A stretch of 64,000 bases of DNA from Rhodocytophaga aerolata (GCF_030503435.1 NZ_JAUKPO010000023.1:1-64000), one strand, 5' to 3'; shown: positions 1 to 10,204, counted from the first letter of the stretch. Numbers and translations: made by a program. The notes: generated by a model from the letters alone, not told the origin.

Positions 1-24
1 AAATCTTTTTTAGGTAAGAGCTAA

Positions 25-54
25 GGGTCTTGTCCTAATATAGGTTGACAAAAA
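25..54 (+). repeat. dispersed repeat, copy of the sequence that cuts usp at 39.9 kb
   Basis: These 30 bases match 39935-39964 with two mismatches; both begin GGGTCTTGTCCTAATATA and continue with TTGACAAAAA. The second copy interrupts a universal stress protein gene, so the sequence behaves like the end of a mobile element. A following stretch at about 57-88, with the core GTTAAATGAACTCCCC, belongs to a wider dispersed family (see 3671, 26521 and 40764). No transposase lies next to it. The exact element and its other end could not be identified. Confidence 0.55.
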
Positions 55-159
55 TCAGAGTTAAATGAACTCCCCTTTTCTTGAAACTCATAATTGTATT
101 AGTTTTCTATTTGCCATCTGTCCGAAAAACAGGTGGCCGGACAGCTTTATAAAATTGTC

Positions 160-1056
160 TCAATACGAGAGTTTATAAGCCACTACTTTGTTTTTCATAA
201 ACGTGGGGACAATCAGCAATTGCTGAGCTGAGATATAATCAATATCGGCTGTATTAGAAGAATCCGCTTGCGTATCTAGCAATAATTGTTCTTTGCCATT
301 CCTGATTAGATAGATCTGTCCTTGCCACCGGCTGGCTAAATAGGTGCTATCGTCTAGAATGACCAGCCCATCTCCACCGGTTACCACTTCATTTATAACC
401 TGTGTATCTTTGTCTTGTTTAGTATAACGGCTTAATCCTTTCCCATCCAGAATAAATAGCTCTCCTTTATTGTTTACAGCAAGTCCGTTGATTCCTTCCA
501 TTCCTTGGGTAAGTAGGCTTATTTTTCCATTTTCCAGCATGTGTACTTTGCCGGTTTCGCTATCGGATAAATAGACATTGCTTCCATCATTGGCTGCATC
601 GTTGAGGAAAGTGGCTCCCGGTACCGGATAGTGTTTTACTATTTTACCATCCGCCAGATTGATTTCCACCAGCTCATCAATATCTGTCACATATAATTTA
701 TCATGGAGGAGGGTCATACCCTTGGGGGCATTCAAGCCACTTACCCATTTTAATTGGCTTATTGTTCCATCAGGATTAAGTTTAGAAATAGAGCCCTTGC
801 CATCTTTTGTGGAATGATGTCCCTCGATGTTGCTGGCATAAATGATACTGGCCTTTGGGTCATATAAAGTAGATTCAACCGTAGTGAGTAATGTATCTGT
901 TTCCCATACTTTTAGTAAAGAGGCCGAAGGGCTCTCTGTCTCTCTTACAGGGGTAGCTGTGCTGTCTGCGCTTGAACTGCTATCTGATCTTTTATTGTCA
1001 GAACAGGCACAAAAAGCAAGGGTTAGTATGAGAAGTGCAATAGTTTTTGTCATCAT
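160..1056 (-). CDS. SMP-30/NHL-like beta-propeller lipoprotein
   Basis: The 298-residue protein starts with a hydrophobic signal (residues 3-18) ending in Phe-Cys-Ala-Cys, followed by Ser/Asp-rich sequence. This suggests a lipoprotein, although the lipobox is not canonical. From about residue 45 it has repeated blade-like segments (IEGHHSTKDG, GLNAPKGMTLLHDKLYVTDID, GINGLAVNNKGELFILDG) typical of the six-bladed SMP-30/gluconolactonase/NHL propellers. Family members hydrolyse lactones or act as binding scaffolds; the substrate here is unknown. An adjacent second Met gives an equivalent start one codon later. It is transcribed alone and points toward the window edge. The fold is fairly sure, the function is not. 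Confidence 0.8.
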   Translation of the reverse strand: MMTKTIALLILTLAFCACSDNKRSDSSSSADSTATPVRETESPSASLLKVWETDTLLTTVESTLYDPKASIIYASNIEGHHSTKDGKGSISKLNPDGTISQLKWVSGLNAPKGMTLLHDKLYVTDIDELVEINLADGKIVKHYPVPGATFLNDAANDGSNVYLSDSETGKVHMLENGKISLLTQGMEGINGLAVNNKGELFILDGKGLSRYTKQDKDTQVINEVVTGGDGLVILDDSTYLASRWQGQIYLIRNGKEQLLLDTQADSSNTADIDYISAQQLLIVPTFMKNKVVAYKLSY

Positions 1057-1736
1057 TCTTTTGGTTAGGCCGTAAATAACAAATAAATTCTTTATTCCAT
1101 TTCAAAGGGAGCTGCTTGTTCTACTATGTATGCTTAGAGGTGAGCAGCAATACCTTAGGGATAAGTTTAAAAATTTTTACTAAGAAAGTAAAATAAGTCT
1201 ATAATTGGTAGTAGCCACTATACACTTATTAGTGAACAGTATTAGGCATTTGACAAGGTGTAGGCAGAATTTTAATTGAAGGTCTATAAAAAGGACAAGA
1301 GGAATTAGATTAACTCCCCCTTTGGCTTTACTTATTTAATGTTTTATTCTTTGGGAAGGTCAGCAGTAGTTGGTTTGCCTGCAGGTAGTTAACTAGCATT
1401 ATTTTCTTTTGAAGTAATAGCACTTTCCCAGTTGGGACAAGTTTTATATCCTGCTGATTTAGAATTATGCTCTTGGTGCATAAAAAACAATGCATACAAC
1501 ATTCTTGTAAAAAAGCTTTTCAAGAAAAGAACCGGCAGATTCTTGTCAATATGCTTGATTTTTTTCTTATTACCAGGAACTTACCTATATGCCTACGAGC
1601 TTGACTTGCAAAACGAATCAAGGACTTTAGAAAAAATTGTCATAAAAGTTGCATGAGCGTTTGAAAAATATAAAATAAACCCGTTGAGATTGACAGATAG
1701 GATTAACTCATGTCACAGACAGAAAAAACCAAGGAT
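1057..1736. other. intergenic region with a repeat core and a weak short ORF
   Basis: This divergent spacer lies between the propeller lipoprotein and the glycoside hydrolase. At about 1301-1326 it holds another copy of the dispersed core (GATTAACTCCCCCTTTG). A 74-codon plus-strand ORF at 1432-1656 has a hydrophobic stretch followed by YELDLQNESRTLEKIVIKV, which faintly recalls the start of an STN domain in a TonB-dependent receptor. It then stops with no continuation in any frame. It could be a receptor remnant or chance. No convincing promoter was seen. Confidence 0.3.
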
Positions 1737-3389
1737 ATGAAAGTACTGACCCTATTGCTGGTAATTATCACCTTATTGGGCTGTCAGAATGATAACAAAC
1801 TTGTAGAAGTAGAACAATGGACCACCCATGAAATCCGCTTCGAGTCAGAAAAAAAATATCCCAATGGATACACAGATATAGATGTTTGGGTTCAGTTTGT
1901 AAATGATCAGGGAGACAGTCTTCTTCGTCCCGCCTTTTGGGATGGCAATCAGGTATGGAAAGTGCGCTTTACCCCTCCCGACTTTGGCCACAGGTGGTCC
2001 TGGGTAAGTTATGCATCTGTCGATGACAGCGGATTGGCAGGAAAAACCGGCACTCTTCACTCCATACCCTATAAAGCAAACAACAACTTATTGAAGCGTG
2101 GATTATTAAAAATGTCTCCCGGTAAGCGAAACGTAATGCATGCGGATGGCACTCCTTTTTTGATCGTGGCTGATACGCCATGGTCAATTCCATTCCGTGC
2201 TATCCCTCAACAAGTGATGGTTTATGCAAATGACCGCAGACAAAAAGGGTTCAATACGGCACTCCTATTGAGTTTGCAACCAGATAAGTTCGCTAAGGGG
2301 CCCCAAGCACGTAATACAGTTTTGGGATTTGGCAGGGCTTTTGAAGATTTACATGAAGGAGCGTTGAATAATCTGAAACCAGATTATTTCCAAACCCTCG
2401 ATTCGCTTGTTGACATATTGATTGATCATGAACTGGTACCCGTTTACGCGCCATTCGCACATGGCTACGGATGGAAGGGAGAAACAGCGATTGGTACAGA
2501 GGCGGAAAGCGATCAATATGTGAGATATTGCAAATATCTGCTTGCCCGTTATGGAAGTATGCCAGCCCTATGGCTGATCAATCTGGATGGTCATCCACTC
2601 CATGCAAAGGGGGTAAAGCCTGCAGGGGAAGCGCTTGAGAAATGGGATAGCTATCAACAACCGGTTGGCCTTCATTATAGTCCCTACGATGATTACCTGG
2701 CTAGTTGGGCAAAGGGAGACAGCAGTTGTTGTTTTCATTACAACCGTATTTACCAGCAGGAGCCATGGCTGGATTTTCAATGGGCACAAACCGGACATGA
2801 GGGCAAGCATCTGTTTCATAAGGTGGAAAGAATGTATGAGGAAAAACCAACGAAAGCTAGTATGAATGGAGAATCTACCTATGAAGCAATGGGGGAAGGA
2901 AAACTTGGGCTAGGCTGGTGGCAGGGCCATGATGCATGGAAGCAATTGATGCATGGAGGCACCATGGGTGTGGTTTATGGGGCTGCCAGTCTTTGGCAAT
3001 GGAAAATTACAGCAGATGAACCAGGTTGGCCGGAATGGACAAATGCGGCTTTCTCCTGGCGGGAAGCCCTGGATCTGGAAGGAAGCAAATATGTAGCATA
3101 TATTGCCAAAGCCTTTCAGGGATTTGATTTTGCTGATATGGAAAAAAGGTGGGACCTGACTCAAGGAAATCAACCACTGCTTTCAAAGGAAGGCACTTTT
3201 TATATTTCCTATCTGGAAAGGGGAGGAGAAATCATCATAAAAAATGTACCTGTGGGCCTTTCCTACTATTGGTTTGATCCCAGGACTGGCCAATTCAGTT
3301 ATAAAGCAAAAACAAACGCTGGAGGAATGTTTACAGCTCCGGATCCCAATCCATGGGTACTGGTCATCGGAGAAAGAAGCTTTGAATAA
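1737..3389 (+). CDS. apiosidase-like glycoside hydrolase lipoprotein (DUF5060-DUF4038-collagen-binding-like)
   Basis: The start is placed at ATG 1737 (MKVLTLLLVIITLLGC) because it gives a proper lipoprotein signal with lipobox LLGC. An in-frame ATG at 1710 adds nine charged residues and is less likely. The order is an N-terminal DUF5060-type beta-sandwich (WTTHEIRFES, YTDIDVWVQF, WKVRFTPPDFGHRWSW), then a DUF4038 TIM barrel (HADGTPFLIVADTPWSIPFRA, GFNTALLLSLQP, GWWQGHDAWKQLMHGG). A C-terminal beta domain (ISYLERGGEIIIKNVPVGLSYYWFDPRTG) is of the type annotated as collagen-binding. Relatives remove apiose or other branch sugars from plant polysaccharides. It is probably anchored outside the inner membrane. 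No SusC/SusD pair is nearby, so this is not a standard PUL. Confidence 0.85.
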   Translation: MKVLTLLLVIITLLGCQNDNKLVEVEQWTTHEIRFESEKKYPNGYTDIDVWVQFVNDQGDSLLRPAFWDGNQVWKVRFTPPDFGHRWSWVSYASVDDSGLAGKTGTLHSIPYKANNNLLKRGLLKMSPGKRNVMHADGTPFLIVADTPWSIPFRAIPQQVMVYANDRRQKGFNTALLLSLQPDKFAKGPQARNTVLGFGRAFEDLHEGALNNLKPDYFQTLDSLVDILIDHELVPVYAPFAHGYGWKGETAIGTEAESDQYVRYCKYLLARYGSMPALWLINLDGHPLHAKGVKPAGEALEKWDSYQQPVGLHYSPYDDYLASWAKGDSSCCFHYNRIYQQEPWLDFQWAQTGHEGKHLFHKVERMYEEKPTKASMNGESTYEAMGEGKLGLGWWQGHDAWKQLMHGGTMGVVYGAASLWQWKITADEPGWPEWTNAAFSWREALDLEGSKYVAYIAKAFQGFDFADMEKRWDLTQGNQPLLSKEGTFYISYLERGGEIIIKNVPVGLSYYWFDPRTGQFSYKAKTNAGGMFTAPDPNPWVLVIGERSFE

Positions 3390-3955
3390 AAGATTTTCCG
3401 GATGAGTTGATCCTTGTCAAACTGTTCCAGCCATTGGGTGGCAGCTTTATTACGTATTTCCATGAAAGCTATTCTTGTAGGTGGGTATAGTAGAATAGCA
3501 GCAGAGGTGCCTAAATATCTATCTCAACCCATTTCCAGAAAGTTCAGTGAAGTATTTGATCATCTCTCTAAAAAGGGTGCTATAAAACTTATTTATGCAA
3601 GAGGCTATTGTGTGCGAGAGCGTGTTATCGATTTGTATGTAGCTGCAACTACTTGAACCTGCTACATCTTGAACTTGCTACATTTGACTGGACAGTAAAT
3701 TATGCAACAAAGATAATTTGACTGAAACTTAAATTGCTGTTACCCGAAGGAATAGTTAAAATAACGCCCCCTTTGCTGAAACTTGGCAGATGGGCCAGAG
3801 GTGTTAAAAATATTGTTCTTTATGGTTGTACAGCAGAAGTTTTCTTTCCCCTTTAGCCCAAATTTTCATTTGAAGCTGGAATATTATAGGGGGAATTATT
3901 TTAACTACATTGAGCGTTACATTCAGAATGGTCTGCTTCGGCAATAGCCTTTCTT
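3390..3955. other. intergenic region with a doubtful ORF and a dispersed repeat
   Basis: A plus-strand ORF begins at ATG 3462 (MKAILVGGYSRIAAEV) and ends at 3656; its 64 residues match nothing recognised and there is no clear promoter. The rest is AT-rich and carries the repeat at 3671-3783. The end of the esterase gene is at 3956. Confidence 0.3.
3671..3783 (+). repeat. dispersed non-coding repeat, copy aligned with 40764-40879
   Basis: The 63 bases at 3721-3783 align without gaps to 40817-40879. Shared blocks are AACTTAAATTG, GTTACCC, AGTTAAA and CCCCTTTG. The upstream part also matches (GACTTGCTACA and following). In addition, 3669-3688 is an exact inverted match to 23090-23109 (TTGAACTTGCTACATTTGAC). 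No ORF spans it, so it is probably a relic or terminal part of a mobile element. Confidence 0.6.
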
Positions 3956-5620
3956 TTATTTGATCAGCATCAATTCTATGCCCTCCTCAAAAGAAGGAAT
4001 AGCTGTACTCATATGTTCTACCCCCTGGAGGATCTTTGTTTTTAACTCTACAACATCTTTTTTATTGAGCATCTGGTCTAAATGCTTGAAGCCCTCTTCC
4101 ACATCCTGTTGCATTTCCATTTCTCCCATTGTCATATACACCTCTGGCCTGCTTTCTCCTTTCTTAGAAAGTGGCAGCATTTCAAACGCTTTAATCAGAT
4201 AAAAGTCAGCATAGGCTAGTGAAGGACTAGCAGCTACATAAGCATTAAAAAGCCTTTCCTGATTTAAATCCCGCCATAAACTATATAAAGTAAAATAACC
4301 GCCTAAAGAATGTCCCATCAATGTCCGCTTATTGGTATCCGTTCGGTAATGGGTATCAATATAGGGAATGAGCTCTGTTGTAATATATGTATAGAACTTG
4401 TCCCCTCCTCCGCCCATAGGCAAGCCTTGTGAGGAGTGTACCTGAGGAAAGGTATAATCCCGTATTCGTAAGGAATCCATCACATAGGCATTTGCGTAGC
4501 CAATACCTACGATGATTGGCTCTATAGCTAGTTTCCCCTTTTTACTTAATTGCCCTACTGCATAGCTTACCTGATCAAAATAAGCATTGGCATCCAGTTG
4601 ATAGATCACCGGATAGTTTTTCTTTTTGTTTCTCTCATACCCCCTGGGTAAGCGGATAAACAAACTAAAAGAATCATTGACTACGGCTGAATGCATACGT
4701 AAAGTAGGAGCAGTTTCTTGATCCTCCTCTTCAACAAATGCATTTTTATCCACTACAGCCGTCACATACATACAATAATGATGAGGGGGTGTGTTCCATT
4801 GACCCAGACTGTTTCTACGATAGAAGCTTCTGGAAGTACCACCCAGCTTTACCTCATAATAAATAGAGCCAACATTTTCTTTGGGTTCTGGAATAAACTC
4901 AATAGAGACAACAAAATTACCATTCAATTGTAGATGATAGCTTTGCAGATCAAACTTGAGCCAACCTGGCTTGATGGGGTGTCTTTGCAGAATACTTTTT
5001 TCAATAATTCTTTCTGCCGGGCGGCCATCAGAGAGTTTGTAAAAATTGATCCTAAAACTTGCACTGTCAGCCCTTGGGGCATTGATGTGGAGGTTGAGCG
5101 AAGTGATCTGAGCAGCCCTATTTCCCAGCTTGATTACCTGAGCGATCTCAAAGATATCCTTACTTTCAAACATGCCATCGGTGAAATGGAGAAGCAGATT
5201 GCGCCTTTTAATTCCATATTTTTTCTCGGCTAATTTTTCTGCCCTAATGTTTACTTCCCCTAACTGGATTGTTTTCTCTTTTAATAGAATAGAGAGGGGT
5301 TCATTTGCAGGCAAACCCTTGCTAATGGGCAGATCAAATGGATGATAGCCCACCAGGGAAAAGGTGAGCGTATCAGTAGCATACTCAGGAGGAATCGTAA
5401 TAGAGAAAGATCCATCCGCTAAGGAGGTGGTCCCTTTGTTTTTTACCTTGATGCCGATGTTTACATAAGCCAAAGGCTGCTTTGTATCTACATCGATAAC
5501 ATGGCCCCTGAGATGAAGTTGAGCTAAAAGAGAAATATTGCATCCAAAAAGCAGGATTAGTATAAAGAAGGCAATAAGGCTCACTTTTACTTGGGTAACG
5601 AGTGGGAAGAGAAAGACCAT
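3956..5620 (-). CDS. CarboxypepD-reg-like domain plus esterase (alpha/beta hydrolase)
   Basis: The 554-residue protein has an N-terminal signal or anchor (about residues 10-34). Next is a carboxypeptidase-D regulatory-like beta domain (LRGHVIDVDTKQPLAYVNI, SLADGSFSITIPPE, about 36-115), common in Bacteroidota surface proteins. A second beta region follows at about 120-300. The C-terminal part is a PF00756-type esterase with nucleophile elbow GHSLGG and the preceding strand block YPVIYQLDANAYFD. Related enzymes hydrolyse siderophore or simple carboxylic esters; the substrate here is unknown. It is probably exported to the periplasm or outer membrane. The TlpA-like gene lies 141 bp upstream on the same strand, so co-transcription is possible. 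Confidence 0.85.
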   Translation of the reverse strand: MVFLFPLVTQVKVSLIAFFILILLFGCNISLLAQLHLRGHVIDVDTKQPLAYVNIGIKVKNKGTTSLADGSFSITIPPEYATDTLTFSLVGYHPFDLPISKGLPANEPLSILLKEKTIQLGEVNIRAEKLAEKKYGIKRRNLLLHFTDGMFESKDIFEIAQVIKLGNRAAQITSLNLHINAPRADSASFRINFYKLSDGRPAERIIEKSILQRHPIKPGWLKFDLQSYHLQLNGNFVVSIEFIPEPKENVGSIYYEVKLGGTSRSFYRRNSLGQWNTPPHHYCMYVTAVVDKNAFVEEEDQETAPTLRMHSAVVNDSFSLFIRLPRGYERNKKKNYPVIYQLDANAYFDQVSYAVGQLSKKGKLAIEPIIVGIGYANAYVMDSLRIRDYTFPQVHSSQGLPMGGGGDKFYTYITTELIPYIDTHYRTDTNKRTLMGHSLGGYFTLYSLWRDLNQERLFNAYVAASPSLAYADFYLIKAFEMLPLSKKGESRPEVYMTMGEMEMQQDVEEGFKHLDQMLNKKDVVELKTKILQGVEHMSTAIPSFEEGIELMLIK

Positions 5621-5761
5621 AGGTAGAGTTGTAGTTGCCAGGTGAGGGTATAGGATATCAACAAATGGTTTATTGCTCTCTATGTTAATTCTTGTGAATT
5701 CCGTTTGATAGAGGCATTAGATGGTAGTAAAAAGGCTACTAACCAGCCAGGGAATTGGTGT

Positions 5762-6853
5762 TCAGGGCACTTTTTTCTTCAAAACAGATGACATTTGATT
5801 AAGACTGCCACTGCCCATAATTTTGCCCCCTTCATCAATCAGATAGTAGGAAGGAACCACCCTGATGGCATACTCTTGAGCTACTTTGCTTTCAAATGCC
5901 TGCCCATCGCAGACATGAATAAGTGCGTTCATACCTGCCCGCTCAATGGCTTTTTTCCACTTATCTTTGTCTGAATCAAGCGATATATTGAGGATGACTA
6001 ACCTATGCTTATTTTCGTTTGTTAAAGCGATTAGTTCGGGGGCTTCTTTAATACAAGGGGCACAAGTGGATGACCAGAAATGAAGCAGTACCATTTTCCC
6101 CTTAAGATTATTAAGCCTATAAGGTTGATTATTCATATCCACCAGCTCAAATGTTGGAGCCGGGTTTCCAGGACCAAGTCGCCCCTTTTTGCCTGCATAT
6201 TCTCCAATCTGTATTCCAAAGAAGCTCTCTTTTACCTGGGGTGCTAGGTAGTCATAATAGGTTTGGATAGTCTCTAATGGCAGTAAATTATCTCTGAGTA
6301 AGTACTCAATGATAAGCGCTGCTACATATTTATCGCTGTTGTTTTTAACAATAGTCTCACAATAGGTGAGAAAAGAATCATAGACTTGTTTTCTTTTTTC
6401 CAACATTTCATTTGAATCAGAAGTGGATAGATCCCTGATTGTATCATAAAAATTCATCCATTCCCGATGAAAGGCATACCATGTTTGATTACTGTTGGGG
6501 TCTTTGATAAAAGAGGGTTGGTTAGGATATAAATCTCTGATAGTTTCACTCTCCCCTACCTTTGAAAAAGTACCAAACGCCACGTGAGTTTTTTGGTTTG
6601 ATAGGATCAAATTCAAGGGACGGCTGTCGTTATAGCCTTCCACGACCATGGAAAAAAGAGTAGGCTCAACAAGGGTATCTTGGAAAGTTAAAAGCCCTTC
6701 TTTAATCAGTAGAGAATATGATTTTCGGGTTTTTGTGTTGACTAGCTTTACGCTGCCAGATTGCAGGGAGTGAAATCTGATATCGAGTATAGCTTGGGCA
6801 TAAACCGTCTGTACGAATAAAAGAAGGATCGAAAGGGAAAGTATTTTTTGCAT
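5762..6853 (-). CDS. TlpA-like thioredoxin-fold protein with DUF4369-like N-terminus
   Basis: The 363-residue protein starts with a signal peptide (1-19, cleaved near VYAQ). A DUF4369-like beta domain spans about 22-95 and a helical linker about 110-220. The thioredoxin domain begins at PAPTFELVDM and has the active site C264-A-P-C267 in HFWSSTCAPC, plus a late cis-Pro region (RVVPSYYLID). This is the normal arrangement of Bacteroidota periplasmic thiol-disulfide reductases of the TlpA/ResA group, which keep exported proteins or cytochromes reduced. The specific partner is unknown. It precedes the esterase on the same strand. Confidence 0.88.
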   Translation of the reverse strand: MQKILSLSILLLFVQTVYAQAILDIRFHSLQSGSVKLVNTKTRKSYSLLIKEGLLTFQDTLVEPTLFSMVVEGYNDSRPLNLILSNQKTHVAFGTFSKVGESETIRDLYPNQPSFIKDPNSNQTWYAFHREWMNFYDTIRDLSTSDSNEMLEKRKQVYDSFLTYCETIVKNNSDKYVAALIIEYLLRDNLLPLETIQTYYDYLAPQVKESFFGIQIGEYAGKKGRLGPGNPAPTFELVDMNNQPYRLNNLKGKMVLLHFWSSTCAPCIKEAPELIALTNENKHRLVILNISLDSDKDKWKKAIERAGMNALIHVCDGQAFESKVAQEYAIRVVPSYYLIDEGGKIMGSGSLNQMSSVLKKKVP

Positions 6854-7185
6854 TTTTTCTTTTTAAGCACGCTTTAGAAGCTATCGGATTGTCTATGGGT
6901 GAAGCCATAGGTATAGCACAGGCTGCAGAAAGGTGAAGCAGGTTGTGTAGCCGGCAAGGCAAATTTTTTGGAAAGAAATGTACAATGATTATTTACAAAG
7001 AGCAAGTCTATCTATGAATTTCATCAGAAAGCAAGTAGCCGAATACCAAAGGGATTCTGTAGTTACTCGAATGGGAGAATTAATTGAACTATTACTTTTA
7101 TATTCTTGTAAAAACTTGACAGAGGGCAAAAGGGGAAAGAAAATTTCCTTCACCCCTTTGAATCATCCTTGCTAACAAGGGCAGA
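6854..7185. other. intergenic region between katE and the TlpA-like gene
   Basis: About 330 bases with no convincing gene. A 65-codon plus-strand ORF (6978-7175) shows no domain or signal peptide and runs into the hairpin that probably ends katE. Confidence 0.4.
7129..7159 (-). terminator. possible katE terminator hairpin
   Basis: AAAGGGG at 7129-7135 pairs perfectly with CCCCTTT at 7153-7159, leaving a 17-base loop, 27 bases past the katE stop. On the minus strand the stem is followed by T-rich sequence. The loop is long, so this is only a moderate candidate. Confidence 0.35.
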
Positions 7186-9417
7186 TCAGGCCGGCACCAT
7201 GGCTCTTTCTTCGCGCACCACAATATGCCTATGCTGAGCGATGGCTTGAATGAAGGCTTCATTAAAAGCTGTAAAGTCTTGAGAGTTTTGCAAAGTAACA
7301 ATGCCTTTTTCTACTACCGGTTTCCTTTTCTCTTCTGCCGAAGCTATCGTTATTGCCTGCCCAATACTGGATGCCATCAATAACTCTATTCCTTCATTGA
7401 TTGCTCCGATGGGTTTGCCATGCTTATAGGCTTCATTGATAACGTGTAGGGCCTCACCTTGTTTCTTTAACTTCTCTACACTCTCTTTTCCACCAGGTAT
7501 AAAGATGGCATCGAACATGATAGAACCTGTAGTAATATGACTTTTGTCTACTTCGAGTTCTTCTCCTTCTGTGCTTTTAATCTTACCTTTAAACATAGAA
7601 ACAAGGCTGACCTTTGCTCCTTGTGTCTGTAAAGCTTGCTTGACAGACATTACTTCTATGTTTGAAAAGCCATTATCGGCCAGTATAGCTACTTTGCGGC
7701 TCTTAATCGAATTTGATTTATTGTTGCGGTCTATACTCAGTGCAGGCGAATCTTCTACAGTTTTGCCCCCGCTAAGTGCATGAACAGCTTTATCTTTTAT
7801 GGTTCCGGCAACGTCTTTTACCTTGCTCCCTACTGCTATGGAAGGAGCATCTACGCCTATGCCTTGGGCTACCATAGTGGCCAGTTCATAACTGATATGA
7901 TTGAGTATTTCATTTACCATCCGTATGCGTACCTCCTTAGATTCTACTTTTCCCAGTTCAAAATGTAGCGCCTGTACAATGCGTTTTTTCTCTCCGGCCG
8001 ACATACTCTTCCAGAATAAGGTTGCCTGGCTGAAATGGTCTTTGAAGCTTTTGCTTCGCTCGCGGATCTTGTGTCCTTCCACTTTCTCAGTATAGTGTAC
8101 ATAGCCACCTTCCTGCTCAGATGCCATTTTAGGATAGCCACCACCCAGGGAATTAGGAAAGTAATTTACCTTGCCTTTATTAATGGTCTGCCGCATGAAA
8201 CCGGCACCCTGCTGGTTGTGTACAGGTACTACCGGACGGTTGATAGGCACCTCTGTAAAGTTTGAGCTATGAAAACGATTGATCTGTGTATCTACATAGG
8301 AAAACAAACGGCCCTGCAGTAGCGGGTCATTGGTGAAATCTATTCCCGGCACTACATTGCCCGGATGAAAGGCTACCTGTTCCGTTTCGGCAAAAAAATT
8401 GTCCGGATTGCGGTTTAATGTCATTTTCCCTATTCGTCTTACTGGTACTAGTTCTTCTGGTATAAGCTTGGTGGCATCCAATATGTCAAATGCAAAGGCG
8501 TGTTCATCTCCTTCTGGAATCATTTGTATCCCTAATTCAAACTCCGGATACTCTCCTGTCTCAATGGCTTCCCATAAATCTCTGCGGAGCCAGTCTGGAT
8601 CTTTGCCTGCAAGTTTCTGGGCTTCGTCCCACACCAGGGAATGTACCCCTAGCAAGGGTTTCCAATGGAATTTCACGAATGAGCCTTCGCCTTGTGCGTT
8701 TACGAGGCGGAAAGTATGTACCCCAAATCCTTCCATCATCCGGAAACTACGCGGAATGGCCCGGTCAGAGAGTACCCACATGAGCATATGGGCAGTTTCG
8801 GGCATGAGCGAAGCAAAGTCCCAGAAGGTATCATGTGCGGCAGAAGCCTGAGGCATTTCCTTATCCGGCTGTGGTTTGATCGCATGTACCAGGTCGGGAA
8901 ATTTAATGGCATCCTGAATGAAAAACACAGGAATATTATTTCCTACCAGATCGTAGTTTCCCTCTTGTGTATAAAACTTGGTAGCAAAGCCCCGCACATC
9001 CCTTACTGTATCAGCAGAGCCTCTGGAGCCTACCACCGTGGAAAAGCGAACAAATACAGGTGTTTTCTGTGAAGGATCCTGTAAAAACTTTGCTTTGGTC
9101 AGATCTGCCATAGATTCATATACCTGGAAATAGCCATGTGCGCCCGAGCCCCTGGCATGCACGACCCTTTCAGGTATGGATTCATGGTCCAGGTGCGTCA
9201 TTTTCTCACGGAAATGAAAATCTTCCATGAGTGTTGGCCCACGGGAACCAGCTTTGAGGGAATCGTCGGTGCGGCTGATGCGAACACCCTGATCAGTAGT
9301 CAGGTACTGTTCATTTGGGTCTTCGCGGAAGTTTTCCAGTTGCTGATTTTTACTGTTTTCGTCAACCCTGGTGGTTTCGATGGAATTTTTCTGATCTTTA
9401 TTTTCATTTTTCGCCAT
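7186..9417 (-). CDS. katE: large-subunit (clade II) heme catalase with C-terminal DJ-1/PfpI-like domain
   Basis: The 743-residue product is the length expected for HPII-type catalases, which convert hydrogen peroxide to water and oxygen in the cytoplasm. The distal His is H87 in VVHARGSGAHGYF. The distal Asn region is GNNIPVFFIQDAIKFPD, and the proximal heme Tyr motif is RLFSYVDTQ. After the catalase core and wrapping domain, the last 150 or so residues (KVAILADNGFSNIEVMSVKQAL to IFIPGG) form a DJ-1/PfpI-like flavodoxin domain. The N-terminus is extended and polar, as in this clade, and has no export signal. It is a single-gene unit. No TAnnTTTG element was obvious just upstream, so its promoter is unclear. 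Confidence 0.97.
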   Translation of the reverse strand: MAKNENKDQKNSIETTRVDENSKNQQLENFREDPNEQYLTTDQGVRISRTDDSLKAGSRGPTLMEDFHFREKMTHLDHESIPERVVHARGSGAHGYFQVYESMADLTKAKFLQDPSQKTPVFVRFSTVVGSRGSADTVRDVRGFATKFYTQEGNYDLVGNNIPVFFIQDAIKFPDLVHAIKPQPDKEMPQASAAHDTFWDFASLMPETAHMLMWVLSDRAIPRSFRMMEGFGVHTFRLVNAQGEGSFVKFHWKPLLGVHSLVWDEAQKLAGKDPDWLRRDLWEAIETGEYPEFELGIQMIPEGDEHAFAFDILDATKLIPEELVPVRRIGKMTLNRNPDNFFAETEQVAFHPGNVVPGIDFTNDPLLQGRLFSYVDTQINRFHSSNFTEVPINRPVVPVHNQQGAGFMRQTINKGKVNYFPNSLGGGYPKMASEQEGGYVHYTEKVEGHKIRERSKSFKDHFSQATLFWKSMSAGEKKRIVQALHFELGKVESKEVRIRMVNEILNHISYELATMVAQGIGVDAPSIAVGSKVKDVAGTIKDKAVHALSGGKTVEDSPALSIDRNNKSNSIKSRKVAILADNGFSNIEVMSVKQALQTQGAKVSLVSMFKGKIKSTEGEELEVDKSHITTGSIMFDAIFIPGGKESVEKLKKQGEALHVINEAYKHGKPIGAINEGIELLMASSIGQAITIASAEEKRKPVVEKGIVTLQNSQDFTAFNEAFIQAIAQHRHIVVREERAMVPA

Positions 9418-10204
9418 AAAAGTGAAGGTGTTTAGGTGAATATGTTATATTAGCGGAGTCAGGCTAAACATCGCCGACAGGTATTTTTAGAAAGTAAAAA
9501 GCAAACCGAGTATACCTGATCAGGTACAAGCTATTAGCACATTCCCCTATTATTGCCTGTTTGAACGTGCATAAACGCGGGCATACAGGTATACAATCCA
9601 CCTATTACCCATGAAGTTAAGAGCTAAGCAGCTGCCTAATTTATTATCTATTATTGCTCATGCTTTTTCATGACACTACACAATAGATACGCTAGTAGCT
9701 TTAGTATACTTCATATCACTAATCCAGGTTTAGCAGCAGAAAGCCGAGTAAATACCCATTTTTGCAGTTTTTAATCGCGTAAATGAGGTTTGAAAGAAAA
9801 GATATAGGCATTTATGATATTATTCTTAGCAGGGAAGTTATTGATGCCAAGAAGATTCAGCAATTTCAAATTACTAAAGTAAGGTAACTATTTGTACTCA
9901 ATACTTATATAATAGCCGTTGTTTTGCCAAGTATTTATACTGTACAAAATAGCTAAACTAAATGGCTGTCCGTGGTGTACAAAGTGACCCCCTCCAAAAA
10001 CAGAGAGGGATAAAGCAGAAAAATCGAGCCCGATTGACATTGTTTATGATCATAAGCTCGCTTATCCAATGAGATAAATTCTTATTGAGTGTTCTTGCTC
10101 AATCCATAGTCCACTTGAATACGTTTAGCTAACACCCTATTTTCTTGTTTGATCTTCTCCATGATAGTAATAGCTACCACATCTTTCCCTTTTAGTACGC
10201 GTAT
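9418..10204. other. long intergenic region, possibly with insertion-sequence debris
   Basis: About 790 bases without a convincing gene. At 9783-9887 there is a 34-residue ORF (MRFERKDIGIYD) with no support. From about 9970 the text GTGTACAAAGTGACCCCCTCC resembles the end of an insertion sequence. The minus strand at about 10095-10200 can be read as a charged fragment (VVAITIMEKIKQENRVLA) that soon hits a stop. I read this as debris of a mobile element, at low confidence. Confidence 0.3.

Noticed and set aside
1432-1656. TonB-dependent receptor (STN domain) start
   Set aside because: The resemblance is short, no plug or barrel follows in any frame, and no SusD-like partner is present.
8399-8851. 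150-codon plus-strand ORF inside katE
   Set aside because: It is antisense to a strongly conserved catalase and has no domain or signal.
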